From the NCBI GenBank assembly GCA_012513795.1, contig JAAZBN010000214.1:1-45477 (forward strand): a stretch of 45,477 nucleotides of DNA, read 5' to 3'. A program made the translations under genes and the position numbers. Under the pieces are notes generated by a model. It was not told where the DNA came from. It did not search any database and saw nothing but the letters and a program-made list of their open reading frames with translations. Of the stretch, positions 25,290 to 34,101 are shown piece after piece. Origin of the DNA: Bacteroidales bacterium. GTDB taxonomy: Bacteria > Bacteroidota > Bacteroidia > Bacteroidales > VadinHA17. Every line of letters begins with the position of its first letter. The stretch's first letter is position 1.

Positions 25290-25322
25290 CAAAAGTAAGG
25301 AAAAAAGGTTTGCAGCATCAAA
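25290..25322 (-). promoter_or_regulatory. Candidate pheT promoter
   Basis: On the minus strand TTTG (25322-25319), a 21-base spacer and TACTTTTG (25297-25290) match both parts of the Bacteroidota consensus. It ends about 30 bases before the pheT start codon. Confidence 0.62.
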
Positions 25323-25354
25323 GGCTCCGTTACTAAAAGCAACGTCATTATCAT

Positions 25355-25362
25355 TATATTTG
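25355..25362 (+). promoter_or_regulatory. Candidate -7 element for the surE-lpxB operon
   Basis: TATATTTG is a perfect TAnnTTTG match, 19 bases before the surE start and followed by GCA, a usual initiation context. No convincing -33 element is visible. Confidence 0.5.
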
Positions 25363-25381
25363 CACCTCAACAGGGAAGCAG

Positions 25382-26158
25382 ATGAAAGTAGAAGAAAATG
25401 ATAAACTGATTCTCATTACAAATGATGACGGGCTCTATGCAGGAGGATTGAGAACCCTTATCCGCATCATGGAGGATTTTGGCAAACTGGTGGTCATATC
25501 CACCACTGACAGCCGCAGCGCCATGTCACAGGCTCTGACAGTCAAACAACCAATCAGGGTCAAGCTGCTGGAGGAGGATGAACATAAACGCATATTCGCC
25601 TGCAGCGGTACCCCTGCTGATGGTGTCAAGCTGGCGGTGAACCAGTTGCTTGAACGTAAGCCTGATCTGATAGCCTCAGGAATCAACCATGGCTCCAACG
25701 CTTCAGCCAGCATACTCTATTCCGGCACTATGGCAGCCGCACTGGAGGGATGCCTTTACAATATCACCTCGGTGGGTTTTTCACTTAACAGCTACTCATC
25801 CTCGGCTGACTTCTCCGGATGCGATAAGTACATCAGGCAAATATGTTCAATGCTTCTCAGTGAACCTCTGCCTCCGGGTATATGCCTCAATGTCAACTTC
25901 CCTGCCTTGCCGGCAGAAGAGATCAGGGGAATGGTGGTGGCCCGCCAGGCCTCCGGCAACTGGCAGGAGGAGTTTGAGAGGAGAAAAGACCCGGCAGGAA
26001 AGACCTACTACTGGCTGACAGGAAGCTTTATCAATCATGAGCCTGAAGCATCTGATACTGACGACTGGGCAATACAGAATGGATTTGTATCTGTTGTTCC
26101 TGTAACAACCGATATGACTGCCTACAGATATATGGAAACACTTAAATCACGACTCTGA
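25382..26158 (+). CDS. surE: 5'/3'-nucleotidase SurE
   Basis: A metal-dependent phosphatase acting on nucleoside monophosphates, linked to stationary-phase survival. The metal site motif ITNDDGLYAGGLR (Asp pair near residues 14-15) and the SGINHGSNASASILYSGT segment are the SurE hallmarks; the 258-residue length is normal. It starts the operon and is followed one base after its stop by a small membrane protein. Confidence 0.94.
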   Translation: MKVEENDKLILITNDDGLYAGGLRTLIRIMEDFGKLVVISTTDSRSAMSQALTVKQPIRVKLLEEDEHKRIFACSGTPADGVKLAVNQLLERKPDLIASGINHGSNASASILYSGTMAAALEGCLYNITSVGFSLNSYSSSADFSGCDKYIRQICSMLLSEPLPPGICLNVNFPALPAEEIRGMVVARQASGNWQEEFERRKDPAGKTYYWLTGSFINHEPEASDTDDWAIQNGFVSVVPVTTDMTAYRYMETLKSRL

Positions 26159-26159
26159 G

Positions 26160-26456
26160 ATGCATTTCAGGCAAAGGTTCAATAATGTTCTTTCCGGAGT
26201 TGCCGCTGGCCTGATAGTACCGATAATCGCTTTCATGGTTTTCTTCCTGATCACACGCCACGGTCTCTCATTGTCTGACTATTACAGGAAGATTGTGGAG
26301 GCAGGCAATATTACCAGCATAATGAGTATCGCTGTCTTTGCAAATATCATCATCTTTCTGCTCTTTAACCGGTTTGATATGCTCAGGGCGCTGAAAGGGG
26401 TGCTTGGTATAACCATTGTCTGGGCTTTTGTCGTTTTCGGGATAAAGCTGTTCTGA
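26160..26456 (+). CDS. Small membrane protein of unknown function
   Basis: A 98-residue protein with three predicted membrane helices: residues ~11-32 (VAAGLIVPIIAFMVFFLI), ~51-69 (ITSIMSIAVFANIIIFLLF) and ~78-98. No catalytic residues are visible. It is placed between surE and lpxB with only one base on each side, so it is translated in the same operon. Being wedged beside lpxB suggests, but does not show, an envelope role. Confidence 0.72.
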   Translation: MHFRQRFNNVLSGVAAGLIVPIIAFMVFFLITRHGLSLSDYYRKIVEAGNITSIMSIAVFANIIIFLLFNRFDMLRALKGVLGITIVWAFVVFGIKLF

Positions 26457-26457
26457 G

Positions 26458-27585
26458 ATGAAGTACTTCATCATAGCAGGCGAACCATCCGGCGACCTCC
26501 ACGGCTCAAACCTCGTGAAGAACCTCTATAAGGCTGATCCGGATGCGGATATTGCCTGCTGGGGCGGTGAACTGATTAAGAGTGCCGGAGCGCGGCTCCT
26601 TAAGCATTACAATGAGACAGCTTTCATGGGCGTCTGGGAGGTTCTGGTAAATATCCGCCAGGTGCAATCCAATTTCAGGGAGTGCCGTCGCCAGCTGACG
26701 GAGATGAAGCCTGATGTGCTGATACTGATTGATTATCCGGGATTTAACCTGCGGATGGCCCGCTATGCAAAGGAGTCGGGCATACGCGTTTTCTATTACA
26801 TCTCTCCCAAATTCTGGGCATGGCGTGAAGGCAGGGTGAAGAAGATAAAGCAGTTCGTTGACAGGCTTTACATCATCTTTCCTTTTGAGCAGGAGTTTTT
26901 CAGGCGTCATGACTATCATGCCATATACCTTGGCAACCCGCTGGCAGATCATGTTGAGGGATGGCTCAGCAGAGCGCCCGGCCTGCAGGAGATAAGACAT
27001 TCGCTGGACCTCGACAGCCGGCCGGTGGTTGCACTTCTTGCCGGCAGCAGACTGCAGGAGGTGAACAGGATACTGCCCGTCATGGCTGCCATCGCACCCG
27101 CTTTCCCTCACTACCAGTTTGTGGTGGCGGCAATGGATCATCTGCCGGCTGAACTGTACAGGCGATGCACCGAAGGATACCCGGTGAAGATCATCACCGG
27201 CATGACCTACGAGCTGCTGGCCCTCTCCACGGCGGCCCTCGTGACATCAGGCACAGCCACCCTCGAGGCTGCTCTCTTCAACGTGCCACAGGTGGTCTGC
27301 TACTCAACCAGCCCATTGACCTACCACCTGGCAAAATGGTTCATCAGGGTGAGGTTCATCTCGCTGGTCAACCTGATCATGGAGAGGGAGGTGGTAAAGG
27401 AACTTATCCAGGGAGACCTGAACCAGGAGAGACTTCAGAAAGAGCTGACTGACATATTGCCTGAGGGCTCCAGGCATGCACCCGTCCTGAATGATTATGA
27501 TGAGCTTCGTTCTGTTATGGGTGGCAGCGGCGCCTCAGTCAGGGTGGCGAAGGATATGGCAGACAATCTTAATTCAAAAAAGTGA
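26458..27585 (+). CDS. lpxB: Lipid-A-disaccharide synthase
   Basis: Glycosyltransferase that joins UDP-diacylglucosamine to lipid X in lipid A synthesis, at the inner membrane. The family features are AGEPSGDLHGSNLVKNL at residue 6 onward, FYYISPKFWAWREGRVKKI, and the C-terminal TSGTATLEAALFNVPQVV, where the UDP-sugar binds. Length, 375 residues, is standard. Its stop overlaps the next gene's alternative GTG start; I consider ATG 27588 to be the true downstream start. Confidence 0.95.
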   Translation: MKYFIIAGEPSGDLHGSNLVKNLYKADPDADIACWGGELIKSAGARLLKHYNETAFMGVWEVLVNIRQVQSNFRECRRQLTEMKPDVLILIDYPGFNLRMARYAKESGIRVFYYISPKFWAWREGRVKKIKQFVDRLYIIFPFEQEFFRRHDYHAIYLGNPLADHVEGWLSRAPGLQEIRHSLDLDSRPVVALLAGSRLQEVNRILPVMAAIAPAFPHYQFVVAAMDHLPAELYRRCTEGYPVKIITGMTYELLALSTAALVTSGTATLEAALFNVPQVVCYSTSPLTYHLAKWFIRVRFISLVNLIMEREVVKELIQGDLNQERLQKELTDILPEGSRHAPVLNDYDELRSVMGGSGASVRVAKDMADNLNSKK

Positions 27586-27587
27586 AG

Positions 27588-28739
27588 ATGAACAGGAAAA
27601 CTGCACTGATCATCTTGCTTCTGTTAACCTCCCTGGCAGGTTTTTCACAGATATCCATACGTATGTTTGCCCGCACACGCCCTTCCGCCCTCTTCCTGAC
27701 AACTGTCAGCGGAGCCTGCCTGCTTCATGACGAGGCGGAAGGTGAGGTGAGGATAGATGCCGGTGATATTGTGGCTGTCAGCATGCATGACAGCCGGATC
27801 ATCTACAGAACCCTGTCTGGCATCATCGGCGCTGCCGACTCCCTGACCTTTACTCCTGTATCTGCAGGAACGCTGATTAATCTCCGCGCTCCGGGCAGCA
27901 ACGAGCCGGAGAAGACCCTTGAAGGAAAAATCAAGATCAAACCCTTTCCGGGATCACTTCTTATACTTAACATCACCACAGTGGAAAACTGCCTGCCGGG
28001 GGTTGTACGAGCTGAGGCAGGCAAATACGGACCCTCAGACTATTACAAAGCCCAGGCCGTTGTGGCACGTACCTATATTTACAGGAACATTGACAGGCAT
28101 CAGCTTGACGGATATAACATGTGTGATGATACTCACTGCCAGGTCTATCCCGGCGTGGTGACAGACAGCGTCATTGTCAATGCCTGCCGTTACACTGCAG
28201 GGAGGGTTATAACTGATCGTGACAGCCTTCTCATAGAGGCGGCCTTTCATGGTAACTGCGGCGGTGAGACGGCTTCTTCCGCAGAGGTGTGGCTGGCCGG
28301 ATACCCCTACCTGGTGAGGGTGAAAGATCCATGGTGCAGCTACTCGGCATCAGCCAGATGGAGAAAGAGCATCTCACTTGCAGATTGGAACAACTTCCTC
28401 ATGTCAAAAGGAATAACTCCGGGAAGTGAAGGAGCCATCTATGGCCCACAGGAGCCTGACAGGAGAAGGCAGGCTACCCGGAGGGTCCAGGGAAAAACAG
28501 TCACCAGTGAGGAGATGAGGATCCGCTTCGGACTCAGGTCTGCTTTTTTCTCTCTCTCACCTGCCGGTGACAGCATAGCCTTTAACGGAAGAGGCTACGG
28601 TCACGGGGTAGGACTTTGCCAGGACGGCGCAAAGCACATGGCAGAAAAGAAGATGGCTTATGATCAGATCACCGCGTTCTACTATCCGGGGACAATGATT
28701 ATTGATATCAAAAATGCCCGCAAGCCGCCGAGGCCATGA
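27588..28739 (+). CDS. SpoIID/LytB domain-containing protein
   Basis: Contains the SpoIID/LytB domain, seen in lytic transglycosylases that cut peptidoglycan and in their activators. The diagnostic segment is GPSDYYKAQAVVARTY followed by CDDTHCQVYPG, and later FNGRGYGHGVGLCQDGAK, which carries the conserved Gly/His loop. A signal peptide-like start (MNRKTALIILLLLTSLAGFS) suggests export. I use ATG 27588 rather than GTG 27582. It follows lpxB by two bases, so the operon links envelope functions. Confidence 0.87.
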   Translation: MNRKTALIILLLLTSLAGFSQISIRMFARTRPSALFLTTVSGACLLHDEAEGEVRIDAGDIVAVSMHDSRIIYRTLSGIIGAADSLTFTPVSAGTLINLRAPGSNEPEKTLEGKIKIKPFPGSLLILNITTVENCLPGVVRAEAGKYGPSDYYKAQAVVARTYIYRNIDRHQLDGYNMCDDTHCQVYPGVVTDSVIVNACRYTAGRVITDRDSLLIEAAFHGNCGGETASSAEVWLAGYPYLVRVKDPWCSYSASARWRKSISLADWNNFLMSKGITPGSEGAIYGPQEPDRRRQATRRVQGKTVTSEEMRIRFGLRSAFFSLSPAGDSIAFNGRGYGHGVGLCQDGAKHMAEKKMAYDQITAFYYPGTMIIDIKNARKPPRP

Positions 28740-28773
28740 AAGTTTTGGATATTTTTGCACCAAACCCGAAGAT

Positions 28774-31176
28774 ATGTTCACTCTCACCAGAAAGGAGATA
28801 GCAGGTTTTTTCAGCTCACTGACCGGATATGTTGTAATGATAGTATTCCTGCTGGCCAACAGCCTGATCATGTGGATCATGCCGGGCCAGTGGAACCTGC
28901 TTGACAGCGGCTATGCCGGACTGGATACACTCTTTGTCCTTTCTCCATGGCTCTTTCTGTTTCTGGTGCCTGCAGTTACCATGAGGCTGTTCTCCGAGGA
29001 GACGAAAGCCGGAACAATTGAGCTGCTGTGGTCCAGGCCCGTCACTGACGGTGCAGTGATCTATGGCAAATTCCTTGCCTCACTCTTCCTTGTGCTGATG
29101 GCGTTGATTCCGGCAATCATCTTCGTCATTTCCGTATGGATACTGGGAGAGACACCTGGTAACCTTGACAGGGGAGGGACAGCCGGTTCGTTCATCGGAC
29201 TCCTGTTGCTGGCAGCAGTATATTCAGCCATAGGCCTGTTCGCCTCATCACTGACATCAAACCAGGTCATTGCCTTCATCATTGCCGCCGTGCTGTCATT
29301 TATTATGTTCAGGGGCTTTGATTCCCTCTCCCTGCTGCCCGGACTGTCAGCTGCAGGTGAGGAGGTGGCTGCCCTGGGAATAAATGAACATTACAGGTCC
29401 ATTAGCAGAGGTGTGCTCGATATGCGTGACATCGCATACTTCATTTTTGTTACCGTACTCTTCTGTGAAGCAGCAAGGCTAATGCTCCGCCGCAGCAAAT
29501 GGACCAGGGCGGTGGTCATCACCTCTGCCACTGGAGCTGCCTGCATCCTTCTGTCAATGATACATATCCGCGTTGACCTGACTGAAGACAATCGCTTCAC
29601 ACTGTCGGAACCGACTAAAGAGATATTGAAAGGGCTGCAGAGCGATGTCACAGTGAATGTTTACCTTGACGGAGAACTGCCTGTTCCATTCAGGAAACTG
29701 AGGCGAAGCGTTGAACAGTACCTCGATGAGTTTCGCATCACATCAGGAAGGAAGATTAAATATGATTTTGTCAATCCTTCCGGATCACCTGACCGGACTG
29801 AGCGCGACCGTTTCCACACCGATCTGATGAACCGCGGCCTCAATCCGGTCAATGTCATGGCCTCCGACGGCGAAGGAGGGAGAACGCAGAAAAGGATTTT
29901 TCCGTCGCTGACGGTCGCCAGCGGCGAAACGGTTATTCCGGTTAACTTCCTCAGGAACAATCCCACCCTGCCGCCAGAGACCAACCTGCTGCACTCAACG
30001 GAAGGACTCGAGTATGAAATTATACGGGCCATTGCCACTGCAACGGCCGATACGGTCCATACAGTGGCTTTCATTGAGGGTCACGCCGAACTGGATGAAA
30101 TACAGGTTGCCGACCTCACCCTGGAGCTGGCCAAATTCTACAATATTGACAGGGGTGTGATAGGAGGCAGAAGAGGCATAATTGACAGGTACGCTGCTAT
30201 CATTCTTGCTGCCCCAAGGAATGAGATTGATGAAAAGGACAAGTTCATTATTGACCAGTATATAATGAATGGCGGCAGGGTACTGTGGCTTGCCGAGGAG
30301 GTGACGGTTAATCCTGACAGCCTTGCTGCCGGAGCAACGGTAGCACTCTATGAGCCGCTGACCATCAGTGATATGCTCTTCAGATACGGCGCCAGGATCA
30401 ATCCTGTGATAGTACAGGATGCCGACTGTATGCTTATACCCCTGAAAGTGTCCAACCCGGGTGGCGATGCGCAATACGTGCCAACACCATGGGTCTACTA
30501 CCCGCTGTTGAGACCCTCACAGAAACATCCAGTAACAAGGAACCTCAACAGGGTGAAGGCTGAGTTCGCCGGCACCGTTGACACGGTGGGCCGCGATCAG
30601 GGAATCAAGAAAAGCATACTGCTGACCACCTCTCCTGAAGCCCGCACAGTGATGCCCCCAGTGCTCATCTCGCTGGAGGAGGCCGCAGAGATGATGCCCG
30701 ATGAGATGTTCAATGCCGGCCCCCTGCCGGTAGCTGTGCTTCTCGAAGGAACCTTCCGCTCTGCCTTCGCCAACCGGATGGTGGCCAGTATCATGGGAGA
30801 AGAGGGACTGGTGGCGGCCACCGAAAGCAAACCAACAAAGATGATTGTTATTGCTGACGGTGATATCATCAGGAACGAAGTCTCCTGGTCAGGAGGCGCC
30901 CCCGAACCGCTCACCCTGGGACTGGACAGGTACACCATGCAAACCTTCGGAAACAAGGACTTCCTGGTTAACTGCGTCAACTACCTGGTCAATGATAACG
31001 GACTGATTGAAATGCGGTCGAGGGAACTTAAACCTCGATTGCTTGACCAGGCAAGGATAAAGAAGGAGAGAGGACTATGGCAGGCGGTTAACACACTGCT
31101 CCCGGTAATAATCATTATCCTTGCCGGATTGACCTATAACATACTGAGACGCAGGCGCTATCTTTCGGTTAAATAA
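28774..31176 (+). CDS. GldF-GldG fusion: ABC transporter permease with Gldg-family C-terminus
   Basis: The first ~240 residues are an ABC-2 type permease with about six membrane helices (FTLTRKEIAGFFSSLTGY start; EETKAGTIELLWSRPV, as in GldF). The remainder (~560 residues) is GldG-like: a periplasmic IFT52/ABC-type transport domain with DNRFTLSEPTKEILK and a C-terminal membrane helix. In gliding Flavobacteria gldF and gldG are separate, together with the ATPase gldA; here they are one 800-residue protein. I start at ATG 28774 (MFTLTRKEI) since the frame upstream overlaps the SpoIID gene and lacks sense. The ATPase is not in the window. Gliding is not proven; such fusions also occur in non-gliding Bacteroidota. 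Confidence 0.85.
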   Translation: MFTLTRKEIAGFFSSLTGYVVMIVFLLANSLIMWIMPGQWNLLDSGYAGLDTLFVLSPWLFLFLVPAVTMRLFSEETKAGTIELLWSRPVTDGAVIYGKFLASLFLVLMALIPAIIFVISVWILGETPGNLDRGGTAGSFIGLLLLAAVYSAIGLFASSLTSNQVIAFIIAAVLSFIMFRGFDSLSLLPGLSAAGEEVAALGINEHYRSISRGVLDMRDIAYFIFVTVLFCEAARLMLRRSKWTRAVVITSATGAACILLSMIHIRVDLTEDNRFTLSEPTKEILKGLQSDVTVNVYLDGELPVPFRKLRRSVEQYLDEFRITSGRKIKYDFVNPSGSPDRTERDRFHTDLMNRGLNPVNVMASDGEGGRTQKRIFPSLTVASGETVIPVNFLRNNPTLPPETNLLHSTEGLEYEIIRAIATATADTVHTVAFIEGHAELDEIQVADLTLELAKFYNIDRGVIGGRRGIIDRYAAIILAAPRNEIDEKDKFIIDQYIMNGGRVLWLAEEVTVNPDSLAAGATVALYEPLTISDMLFRYGARINPVIVQDADCMLIPLKVSNPGGDAQYVPTPWVYYPLLRPSQKHPVTRNLNRVKAEFAGTVDTVGRDQGIKKSILLTTSPEARTVMPPVLISLEEAAEMMPDEMFNAGPLPVAVLLEGTFRSAFANRMVASIMGEEGLVAATESKPTKMIVIADGDIIRNEVSWSGGAPEPLTLGLDRYTMQTFGNKDFLVNCVNYLVNDNGLIEMRSRELKPRLLDQARIKKERGLWQAVNTLLPVIIIILAGLTYNILRRRRYLSVK

Positions 31177-31181
31177 ATTTG
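31174..31181 (+). promoter_or_regulatory. Weak candidate -7 element for dnaN
   Basis: TAAATTTG matches TAnnTTTG and overlaps the stop of the upstream gene. The leader would be about 115 bases. No -33 element is apparent. Confidence 0.25.
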
Positions 31182-31303
31182 TTTGAGGGAAAGATATTTT
31201 TTTGTAATATTGATAAACAGGTTCTTAAAGCAGACGATTCTCATAATCAATTAGTTATCGGCATGCCGGGATCAATTTTCGGAAAACTTAAATGAATGAC
31301 AAT

Positions 31304-32434
31304 ATGAAATTTGTTGTATCAAGTACAGAACTCCTGGGTCACCTTCAGGCCATAAGCAGGGTAATCAGTTCAAAGAACACCCTTCCAATCCTTGATAATT
31401 TTTTGTTCAATATCAGTGGCAATGATCTGGAGATCACGGCTTCAGACCTGGAGTCGACTCTCATAACACGCATGCACCTTGACAATATTACGGGCAGCGG
31501 GACAGTGGCGTTGCCTGCAAGGATACTGCTTGATACTCTCAAGGAATTTTCCGAGCAGCCTCTCACCTTTGATATCAATCCTGACACGCTGGCTGCAGTC
31601 ATCAACTCGGAGAATGGCCGGTTCAGCATAGTGGGTCAGAACGGCATCGACTTTCCCGTTCTCCCGGTTATAAAGACTGAGAAGCGTTTTGGCTTCACTC
31701 TGCCCGCTGAGGTTCTGCTGGCAGGCATTTCACGCACTCTCTTTGCAACGGCTGATGATGAACTCCGTCCGGTCATGGGTGGAATTCTGGTTGAGGCAGC
31801 AACTACCGGACTGACCTTTGTTGCCTCCGATGCACACAAACTGGTGAGATATCAGAGGGGTGATGCCAAAGCTGATGACAATGCCTCATTTATCCTGCCG
31901 AAGAAGCCTGCTTCTCTTCTTAAAAATATCCTTCCCAAAGAGGAAGGCGTGGTATCGGTGGAGTTTGATGACCGCAACGCCTTTTTTAACCTCTCAGACT
32001 ATAAGGTGGTATGCCGGCTTGTTGAGGGTAACTATCCGAACTACAACTCAGTCATCCCGAAAAATAACCCGAGAAAGGTGCGGATAGACAGACTGGAATT
32101 CTATAATATCCTTCGCAGGGTCTCAGTTTTCTCAAACCAGGCAAGCAACCTGGTGAAGCTCCAGTTCACCCCGAACCAGATTACGGTTTCGGCACAGGAC
32201 GTAGACTTCTCAATATCAGCATATGAGCGCCATAAGTGCCTCTATGAGGGTGACGATATGGAGATAGGATTCAAGTCGGTATTTCTGATCGAGATACTTT
32301 CAAATATAGGATCACAGGACGTTATCATTGAGCTGGCAGACCCGACCCGGGCAGGGCTCTTCCTGCCCGCGGAGTCATCCAATGAGGATGAGGATCTTCT
32401 TATGCTCCTCATGCCCATGATGATCAACGCCTGA
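31304..32434 (+). CDS. dnaN: DNA polymerase III beta subunit (sliding clamp)
   Basis: The ring-shaped clamp that tethers DNA polymerase III. The 376-residue length and the three repeated clamp folds are normal; landmarks are FVVSSTELLGHLQAISRVI at the start, the middle FVASDAHKLVRYQRG and VEGNYPNYNSVIPKNN segments, and the C-terminal MLLMPMMI peptide near the hydrophobic pocket. I choose ATG 31304 because homologs begin MKFVVSS; ATG 31292 would add MNDN. An exonuclease gene follows after 13 bases. Confidence 0.95.
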   Translation: MKFVVSSTELLGHLQAISRVISSKNTLPILDNFLFNISGNDLEITASDLESTLITRMHLDNITGSGTVALPARILLDTLKEFSEQPLTFDINPDTLAAVINSENGRFSIVGQNGIDFPVLPVIKTEKRFGFTLPAEVLLAGISRTLFATADDELRPVMGGILVEAATTGLTFVASDAHKLVRYQRGDAKADDNASFILPKKPASLLKNILPKEEGVVSVEFDDRNAFFNLSDYKVVCRLVEGNYPNYNSVIPKNNPRKVRIDRLEFYNILRRVSVFSNQASNLVKLQFTPNQITVSAQDVDFSISAYERHKCLYEGDDMEIGFKSVFLIEILSNIGSQDVIIELADPTRAGLFLPAESSNEDEDLLMLLMPMMINA

Positions 32435-32447
32435 GAAAAAACCAGAC

Positions 32448-33218
32448 ATGGAACTTAACCTTAAAAAGCCCCTGGTCATCCTTGATCTGGAGACCACAGG
32501 GGTAAATATAGCTACTGACCGTATTGTGGAGTTTTCTGCACTAAAAGTCTCCCCCGGAGGGGGCCAAGAGTGGCTTACACTCAGGATCAATCCGGGCATG
32601 CCCATATCCCCTGAAGCGACACGCGTGCACGGCATCACTGATGCCGATGTGGCCGGTGAACCGCAGTTCAGGGAGGTGGCAAAGAGAGTAGCCTCATTCC
32701 TGGAGGGATGTGATCTTGCCGGGTTCAATTCCATGAAGTTTGACATCCCCATCCTGTGCGAGGAGTTTCTCAGGGTTAATGTCGATTTTAATCCTGCCCG
32801 TCACCGGTATGTTGACGTGCAGGTGATCTTCCACAAGAAGGAGCAGAGAACCCTCAGCGCAGCCTATAAGTTCTACTGTGACAGGGAGCTGGAAAACGCT
32901 CACAGCGCACAGGCTGACACCGCTGCAACCTACGAGATACTCAAGGCACAGCTTGACAGATACCCTGACCTGGAGAACGATATTGAAAAACTGTCAGCAT
33001 ACAGCGCCTTTAACAACAACGCTGACCTGGCCGGAAGAATAATCTTCAATGAGCAGGGACAGGAGGTGTTTAATTTCGGCAAACACAAAGGTAAGCCCGT
33101 GGAGATGGTCTTCAGGGAAGAACCTTCATACTACTCATGGATGATGAACGGCGACTTTCCCCAGAACACCAAACAGGTTATCACCGCTATCAAGCTGCGC
33201 TCATTTGGTAAAGCCTGA
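32448..33218 (+). CDS. DnaQ-like 3'-5' exonuclease with C-terminal DUF3820-like region
   Basis: A DEDD-family exonuclease. Exo I is LVILDLETTG (D13, E15), Exo II is LAGFNSMKFDIPIL, and Exo III contains HSAQADTAATYE with the H and D of the DEDDh type. The last ~60 residues (FNFGKHKGKPVEMVFREEPSY followed by WMMNG) resemble a small DUF3820-type domain often found after exonuclease domains. Placement 13 bases after dnaN suggests a proofreading or DNA-repair role with the clamp; RNA substrates (RNase T type) are not excluded. The 256-residue size fits. Confidence 0.88.
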   Translation: MELNLKKPLVILDLETTGVNIATDRIVEFSALKVSPGGGQEWLTLRINPGMPISPEATRVHGITDADVAGEPQFREVAKRVASFLEGCDLAGFNSMKFDIPILCEEFLRVNVDFNPARHRYVDVQVIFHKKEQRTLSAAYKFYCDRELENAHSAQADTAATYEILKAQLDRYPDLENDIEKLSAYSAFNNNADLAGRIIFNEQGQEVFNFGKHKGKPVEMVFREEPSYYSWMMNGDFPQNTKQVITAIKLRSFGKA

Positions 33219-33309
33219 AAAAGAGACCCTGTGGTGTGGTTTATCTCACCTCGTTGAATGGTTCAGAGGCAGCTTAACTCACACCAGCCGGTTCCAATAA
33301 AACCTGTCT

Positions 33310-33921
33310 ATGAAAATTATCTGTGTTGGCCTGAATTACCGCAACCATGCGGCGGAGATGGGCCGTCCGCTGCCTCCTGAGCCGATGATCTTCCTGAAGC
33401 CCGATTCGGCCCTGCTCAAGAAGAATAAACCCTTCTTTATCCCCGATTTTTCCACCAACATGCAGTACGAGGCCGAGATTGTTCTGCGTATCTCAAAGCT
33501 TGGCAAAGGTATTGCAGCCAGGTATGCCAAACGGTATTATGATGCACTGACGGTTGGGATTGACTTCACCGCGCGTGACCTGCAGCACCGGTTCTCACAG
33601 GCAGGTCATCCCTGGGAGCTCTCCAAGACGTTTGACGGATCGGCGCCAATAGGATCCTTTGTTCCGGCAGACCTTTTCGCGAATCATTCAGATATCAGCT
33701 TCTCACTTGAGGTTAACGGTGAGACGAGGCAGGTGGGGAACACTTCGGATCTGATCTTCAGTTTTGCTGATATCATTGAATATGTCTCAAGATTCTATAC
33801 CCTCAAAACCGGCGATCTCATCTTCACAGGTACACCGTCAGGTGTGGGTCCCGTGAAGAGGGGAGACAACCTTGTTGCCCGGCTGGCAGGGGAGACTGTG
33901 CTCGACTTCTACGTCAGATAG
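33310..33921 (+). CDS. Fumarylacetoacetate hydrolase-family protein
   Basis: FAH-fold hydrolases and decarboxylases act on 2-oxo- or 2-hydroxy-acid carbon-carbon bonds with a divalent metal. The metal ligands appear in YEAEIVLRI (two Glu) and the Asp of GIDFTARDLQ; GDLIFTGTPSGVGPV near the C-terminus is the family signature. The length, 203 residues, equals the short YcgM-type (acylpyruvate hydrolase/oxaloacetate decarboxylase) branch. Nothing in the context fixes a substrate. The start is 91 bases after the exonuclease gene. Confidence 0.88.
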   Translation: MKIICVGLNYRNHAAEMGRPLPPEPMIFLKPDSALLKKNKPFFIPDFSTNMQYEAEIVLRISKLGKGIAARYAKRYYDALTVGIDFTARDLQHRFSQAGHPWELSKTFDGSAPIGSFVPADLFANHSDISFSLEVNGETRQVGNTSDLIFSFADIIEYVSRFYTLKTGDLIFTGTPSGVGPVKRGDNLVARLAGETVLDFYVR

Positions 33922-34101
33922 TCAGCCTGATCACCCCCCCCTGACAGGGTTATCAGGGCAACTGTAATACAGAACCGGCATGTCACTGTGAGAGGTCGTC
34001 TCCCTGAGATCATCGGCAAGCAGGTCAATCAATCCGTGCCCAAACCTTCTGAATTCTTCACTGACATTGACCCGGCTCCGCTTCCTGTCTTCCATGAAAA
34101 T

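Noticed and set aside
33922..34101. Spacer between FAH-family and M14 genes with CCCTGA/TCAGGG dyad at 33939-33958
   Set aside because: The dyad is short and has no T-run, so it was not called a terminator; the frame reading through it is a shadow.
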